From: Sequoia sempervirens
Lineage: Eukaryota; Streptophyta; Pinopsida; Cupressales; Cupressaceae
Direction: 5' to 3'
Length of the DNA stretch: 64,000 nt
Assembly (NCBI GenBank): GCA_007258455.2
Contig: VDFB02000001.1
Span: forward strand, 17,294,162-17,358,161
Shown: positions 60,060 to 64,000 of the stretch, in pieces
Position numbering within the stretch: the stretch's first letter is position 1
Layout: every line of letters starts with the position of its first letter
The notes under the pieces: model-generated
Told to the model about the DNA's origin: nothing
Seen by the model: the letters and a program-made list of their open reading frames with translations, nothing else
Database searches by the model: none
Program-made: the position numbers and the translations under genes

Positions 60060-60530
60060 TTTGTATTTTCCTTTTGGGGATGATGTAAAGCATTGAGATG
60101 CCCTATGTCTCTTCCATGTTGACCCACAAGGTCTTTGTCTTTTACTTTTCTCTTTTTTTGTGTGTTTTCCTTTTGGGGATGACACAAAGCATTGAGATGC
60201 CCTATGTCTCTTCCATGTTGACCCAAAAACCCCCTTTTTATCTTCCTCTTTCTTTTGTCTTTTCTTGTGTTTTTACTTTTGGGGATGATGCAAGTCATTG
60301 AGACTAAAATGTCTCCTTCATGTTGACCCAAAAGCTTTTTTATTTCCCTTCATCTTTTCAGTTTTCTTTTATTTTTGCTTGTGTATTCCTTTTGGGGATG
60401 ATGCAAAGAGTCAATACTGCAAGGTCTCTTCCATTTTGACTCAAAATAGAATTTTTCCTTTGATTTCGCTCTCTTTGTGTCATTCTTTCACTTCTATGTG
60501 TATTTGGGGAATGATGACAATTTTGATCTC
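60060..60530 (+). repeat. Tandem array of about 100-bp units after gag (element 4)
   Basis: Five units marked by TTTTGGGGATGATG(C)AAAG, near 60073, 60171, 60280, 60390 and 60506. The first two also share GCATTGAGATGCCCTATGTC and TCTTCCATGTTGACCC exactly. The unit lengths vary slightly. This is the counterpart of 20403-20900. Confidence 0.88.
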
Positions 60531-61689
60531 TTTAATCAAAACATTGTAGCAACAAGCATACTGACCCCAAATCCATAGATCTGTTATGTGTTTTGTGTAC
60601 TTTCTCTTCTGGGGGGGAAACTCCCTTACTTTCTTCCTTTTTCATTGACATGACATAGCCTACCCTCGAAACATATGACTTGGCATAGAGCTTTCTAGGT
60701 TGGCTCTCGTGTCTTGTTTTCTTTTTTCATTTTCCTTTCTTCTCTACTATCAAGTAATTGCTCACAAACCGATGTGTAGCAATTCCTTTAAAGTGGGGAG
60801 CATACATTACCATTATTTCATTTGCATTATTAGTGAAGCCTTGTCATTTACATGATGCATTTTTCACCTTTTGGATGACATTGGGTGTGATGTCCTTCAT
60901 AAGTGTGATCTTTCTAAGCATATTGCATTCCTCTTGGTGGTTTGATGCAATGCACTGCATCCCCTAAGTTGTGATTATACTATTCTTTGATTGGTCCTAT
61001 CTTGGAGACATTAGACACAATGTTCACTAAGTGATTGAACTTGCATAAACTAAACAAGTCTCTTTTGAACATATTACACAACATTTTTACACCTAACATT
61101 CTTATTCATCCACCTTGCATAACACAAATTGCATGCCTATGGGGATGTCTTATTTGTTTGGAAAAGTTGCATAACACAACTTGCACGCCTTTGGTGCCAT
61201 CCTATTTTTCTTAAACCAACATTTTCATTTTCTTTGGCTTTGTGGCACCTTGTTAAAGTTATCGAATGGGTATAGCTTTCACATGGTTTAGCAGGAAGCC
61301 CAACTAGCAGCATGACTTTTCCCCATAGCCACTTTTGCACGGTTTTGACTACATACCAACTAGCATATGTATCTTACTTTTTGGGATTTCTCACCCCATG
61401 AACAACTAGTTCTGGGGCCCCATAGTGAGTACACATTCTTTCTTTTTCAAACAATCAGCCAAGATCTCTTTGCACAACTAGTTGGATTGATGATTGAAGC
61501 TTCACACAATTACTATCAACACTTGTGTGTTCCTTTGTCCTTATGATCAATTTGTCATGGGATCTTCATCTTGGGGGCTTGATCATCCTCCTTGTTTGTT
61601 GTATTCCATCTTGCTAACATAAGTTCATTTCAACCCTCTTCTCGATGTTCATGGCTACTTTAGTGTGAGGAAGCAAGTTTCTCTCACTA
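60531..61689 (+). other. Element 4 internal 3' untranslated region
   Basis: Non-coding. It matches the reverse complement of element 1 (20402-19676 then 5291-4824) and includes AAAGTTATCGAATGG near 61255, where the 14.4-kb transposon site would be. Confidence 0.7.
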
Positions 61690-61703
61690 CAATGGGGGCT
61701 AAA
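61690..61703 (+). promoter_or_regulatory. Polypurine tract of element 4
   Basis: CAATGGGGGCTAAA directly before the 3' LTR start TGTGACATG. Confidence 0.8.
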
Positions 61704-63328
61704 TGTGACATGAAAAAATGGACCCTTGTCATTTTTATGGTCTTTTAGGTCTTGTTTCATAGTGTTGGAACTATGTTGCTTTAATTTCATGATGTATCTT
61801 GGCTTGAACATCCTTAGTTTGGTGCTAAAATTCAAAGAATTGTGTCTTGTGAAAGTGTTGTGAAGTGTTGTAAGAGATTTCTACATTCTTCTAGACTCTA
61901 TTTAATGAAATTCACCTAAAAACCACCTTTTCATTCATTAAAAAGTCCTATTTTGAAGTGTTGTAAAGTCTTGTAACAAGATTTCACACTTTTCTAGGCA
62001 TATTTTCACTATTTACACCCTTCTCATGCTTTATTTTCTCTCTTTATGCCCTCATATGCTTATATTAAGTGTATTGTTGGGTCCTATCCTAACAATCAAC
62101 ATTAAACATAACATTATTCTTGACACTTGGTTTTGGGTCCCAGATGGGACTCATTCGCCAAGGGTGGCAAATGAGTGCCCGTTGGCCCCAAATTCAAAAT
62201 ATCTCAAAATTTCATTTGGGATTTTACTCAAATTCACTTAATGTCATCCTGTGATGAGGTATGAATGGATAGTAATGCACAATATTTGTATAAATATGTG
62301 ATTTTAACCTCATTTTGCATCTCTCCTACCACAATTCAAGCAATCTTCTCATTCAAGCATACATTCAAGCACTCAAGCATTCTACATAATCAACTAAAAC
62401 ACTTTGGAGCAACCATTAACATCATTTCAAATTTTCATATTCAAGGATTTGGTAAGTTTGTAATACTTTCATGTTATTCATTTATCATTTCCTTTACATT
62501 TCATTCATTTCTATTGGGTTTGATTACCAAAGTGGGGTTTGAACAAGGCAAACCCCTATTCACTAACCCTTCAACATTTCCCCCCTTTGTGCATGTGTAT
62601 TTCCAGCTTTGTTCTACATATTTAACAGGTTTAAAGGTGTTGAAAAATGAAATTCAAGTCAACTAGGCTCTTCAAGTCAACTCATCATATTTTCAAGCAT
62701 TTTGAGTGTTTTCTGTCCATTTTCTGCAGAATTAACCTCAATAACCTAATATTCAGACATTGCCATATTTGGAGTAGTAGTGTTGTCTCTTGATTTTCTA
62801 GATATACTGGGGAGGATTTATTTTCCACTTTTAACGAATGATTCCCACTTGAAATCTACAAATCTGCATTTTGTCAAAAATCAACTCCTGGCTATCAGAA
62901 ATAAGTTCCCGACACATTTTCAATTGTACGAGGATTGATTTGCCACCCTTGCAAATGAGTCACACTATGAAAAATTAAAAAAAATCATCATCATTCTAGG
63001 TACTCCAGAAATCTCATACAACATCCAGGTGCACTCAAATTTGACCCTATACCTTTTGTTCTACATATTTCTTTCAATTTTTCATCTTTCATAGTTGTTT
63101 GCATATCATAGTGTGTTTTCAAACATAGCTTAAATTGCACTTTAACATTCATTTTAAATCATTTTAATAAGTCACTTTCATTTATATTAGTTCATTTACA
63201 TCACATTACATTGCATATATCCTAGTTTGAATGTGCATAACCATTTCAGAACCCATAATCTCTCTCTTTCTAGGTGAAAAACCCTAGGAAGAGATCTAGC
63301 ATTTCAGGTTCCTAAAATCTATGTCAGA
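61704..63328 (+). repeat. LTR shared by elements 4 and 5
   Basis: 1625 bp, starting TGTGACATGAAAAAATGG and ending ATGTCAGA. Serves as 3' LTR of element 4 and as 5' LTR of the following element. Hairpins lie at 62146-62180 and near 62932. Confidence 0.88.
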
Positions 63329-63606
63329 TTTTGGTGAGCTCAACTCTTGAACATTTTTAAAATTTTCATTGCATTCATATCTTGCATCCTATTTTTCATT
63401 TGCATTGACATTCAATTAGGACATTGATTGGTTATTGCATTCTAGGCTCTTTCATTTTGCATTAGTGAAAAACTCATTTAGTTTTCACTCTTGCATTCAA
63501 ATTCATTGAAAAAACTAAAAAATTTCATTCTGTGTCTATATTTTCATTCTAAAAAATATTTAAATCATTCTTCAACTTCTAAAAAATTAAAAAAAATTGC
63601 ATCTTA

Positions 63607-63638
63607 GGACTCATTCGCCACCCAAGGCGAATCAGTCC
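63607..63638 (+). other. Leader hairpin of element 5
   Basis: GGACTCATTCGCC ACCCAA GGCGAATCAGTCC: 13-bp stem with one mismatch, the best-preserved example, 263 bases after the primer-binding site. Confidence 0.78.
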
Positions 63639-63801
63639 CTTTGCATATTTTAGACATTAATTTTGCATTTTTTCTAGCATATTCCTACATTTCTATTTCC
63701 TATATTTACATCTCTGTTATAGTTAGCAGATTTTTTTTATTGGAATTTTACATTGTTAGATTAGCTTGCATTTCCATTCACCCTTCCCTTGTGGTACACG
63801 C

Positions 63802-64000
63802 ATGAGTGTTTGGTGCCCCATTGATAACACTTTAGTGAGAAGAATTTCTAGACTCATGGAATCTTGTGATAGCACTTTCATTGTGGACCTTAGGATCTCA
63901 CAAGCTCCTACTCCTGGTATGGACAATGGTGCATTATGCCCTGACAATACCACTTCCATGCCTTCCCCTTTCCATCCTATGCATGTTCACAATCAAAACA
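63802..64000 (+). CDS. gag: Gag N-terminus of element 5 (partial)
   Basis: ATG 63802 opens MSVWCPIDNTLVRRISRLME, and the frame stays open for about 66 codons to the window edge (MPSPFHPMHVHNQN near the end). It aligns with the gag starts of elements 1 and 4 and lacks the stop that element 4 has at 56628. Whether the rest is intact cannot be seen. Confidence 0.75.
   Translation, partial: MSVWCPIDNTLVRRISRLMESCDSTFIVDLRISQAPTPGMDNGALCPDNTTSMPSPFHPMHVHNQN

Larger units (their letters stand above)
54437..63328 (+). mobile_element. Element 4: gag-only gypsy-like LTR retrotransposon
   Basis: LTRs at 54437-56053 and 61704-63328 align along their full length. The primer-binding site follows the first and the polypurine tract precedes the second. 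The 5.65-kb interior holds the gag-derived polyprotein, the 100-bp tandem array and the 3' untranslated region in the same order as element 1 (opposite strand), again without pol. The sequence after the second LTR is another leader and gag start, so elements 4 and 5 share one LTR. No target duplication can be defined. Confidence 0.86.
63329..64000 (+). mobile_element. Element 5: leader and gag start, continues off the right edge
   Basis: Right after the shared LTR come a primer-binding site (TGGTGAGCTCAAC at 63332-63344), the leader hairpin (63607-63638) and a gag start, all aligned with 56054-56750 of element 4. The remainder lies outside the window. Confidence 0.85.

Noticed and set aside
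59890..60549. Phe-rich open frames after element 4 gag as membrane proteins
   Set aside because: They are translations of the pyrimidine-rich 100-bp tandem array and repeat with it.
1..64000. tRNA or rRNA genes
   Set aside because: I scanned by eye for cloverleaf-type boxes and conserved rRNA phrases and saw none; a tRNAscan-SE and Infernal run would settle it.

Overview
This is a gene-poor, AT-rich plant nuclear window made almost entirely of nested, decayed transposable elements. The plant assignment rests on CCCTAAA telomere-type blocks, Ty3/gypsy-type pol domains, a plant-type LINE with a DUF4283-like ORF1, and a plant mobile domain (PMD) remnant. The density and age of the nesting suggest a large repeat-rich genome (gymnosperm-like), but the species cannot be read from the sequence. 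I see no intact host gene, tRNA, rRNA or CRISPR array. Nearly every coding region carries stops or frameshifts.

Layout. (1) 1-3172: LINE on the minus strand (ORF2 endonuclease, ORF1). The start of its ORF1 lies 24 kb away at 27148-27213, because element 1 inserted into it. (2) 3173-27142: element 1, a minus-strand LTR retrotransposon with a perfect 5-bp target duplication (GTTCC). It has a long gag-derived polyprotein but no reverse transcriptase or integrase. Its 5' LTR holds a 0.8-kb MITE, and its 3' internal region holds a 14.4-kb DNA transposon. (3) 5296-19671: that DNA transposon, with about 25-bp terminal inverted repeats, a 4-bp target duplication, palindromic CpG-rich arrays near both ends, a minus-strand DDE-type transposase pseudogene, a plus-strand multi-exon gene of unknown function, and a 2.5-kb minisatellite containing ten blocks of plant telomere repeat. 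(4) 27214-31806: an inverted LTR fragment related to element 2, a PMD pseudogene and a second MITE copy. (5) 32425-40429: element 2, minus strand, with LTRs of about 1.75 kb, near-perfect target duplication, a degenerate protease, a gag-type zinc knuckle and an odd ORF with hydrophobic repeats. (6) 40476-43580: another LTR fragment holding a 1.8-kb TTAA-flanked DNA element, which itself holds a third MITE copy. (7) 43741-54378: element 3, plus strand, with protease, RT, RNase H and integrase but no recognisable gag capsid domain; its primer-binding site is deleted. (8) 54437-63328: element 4, plus strand, gag-only like element 1; its 3' LTR is followed directly by another leader and gag start (element 5, running off the right edge).

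How the parts relate. Elements 1-4 share a primer-binding site type where it survives, similar polypurine tracts, a conserved block inside the LTR, and many copies of a short hairpin (arms of the type GGACTCATTCGCC / GGCGAATGAGTCC). In element 1 both arms are changed together, which points to a conserved RNA structure. One hairpin copy lies 250-270 nt downstream of the primer-binding site in every leader where this can be measured. Gag-only and pol-only elements side by side with shared signals suggest, but do not prove, a complementing retrotransposon family. All translations and comparisons were made by eye; no alignment or database search was run.
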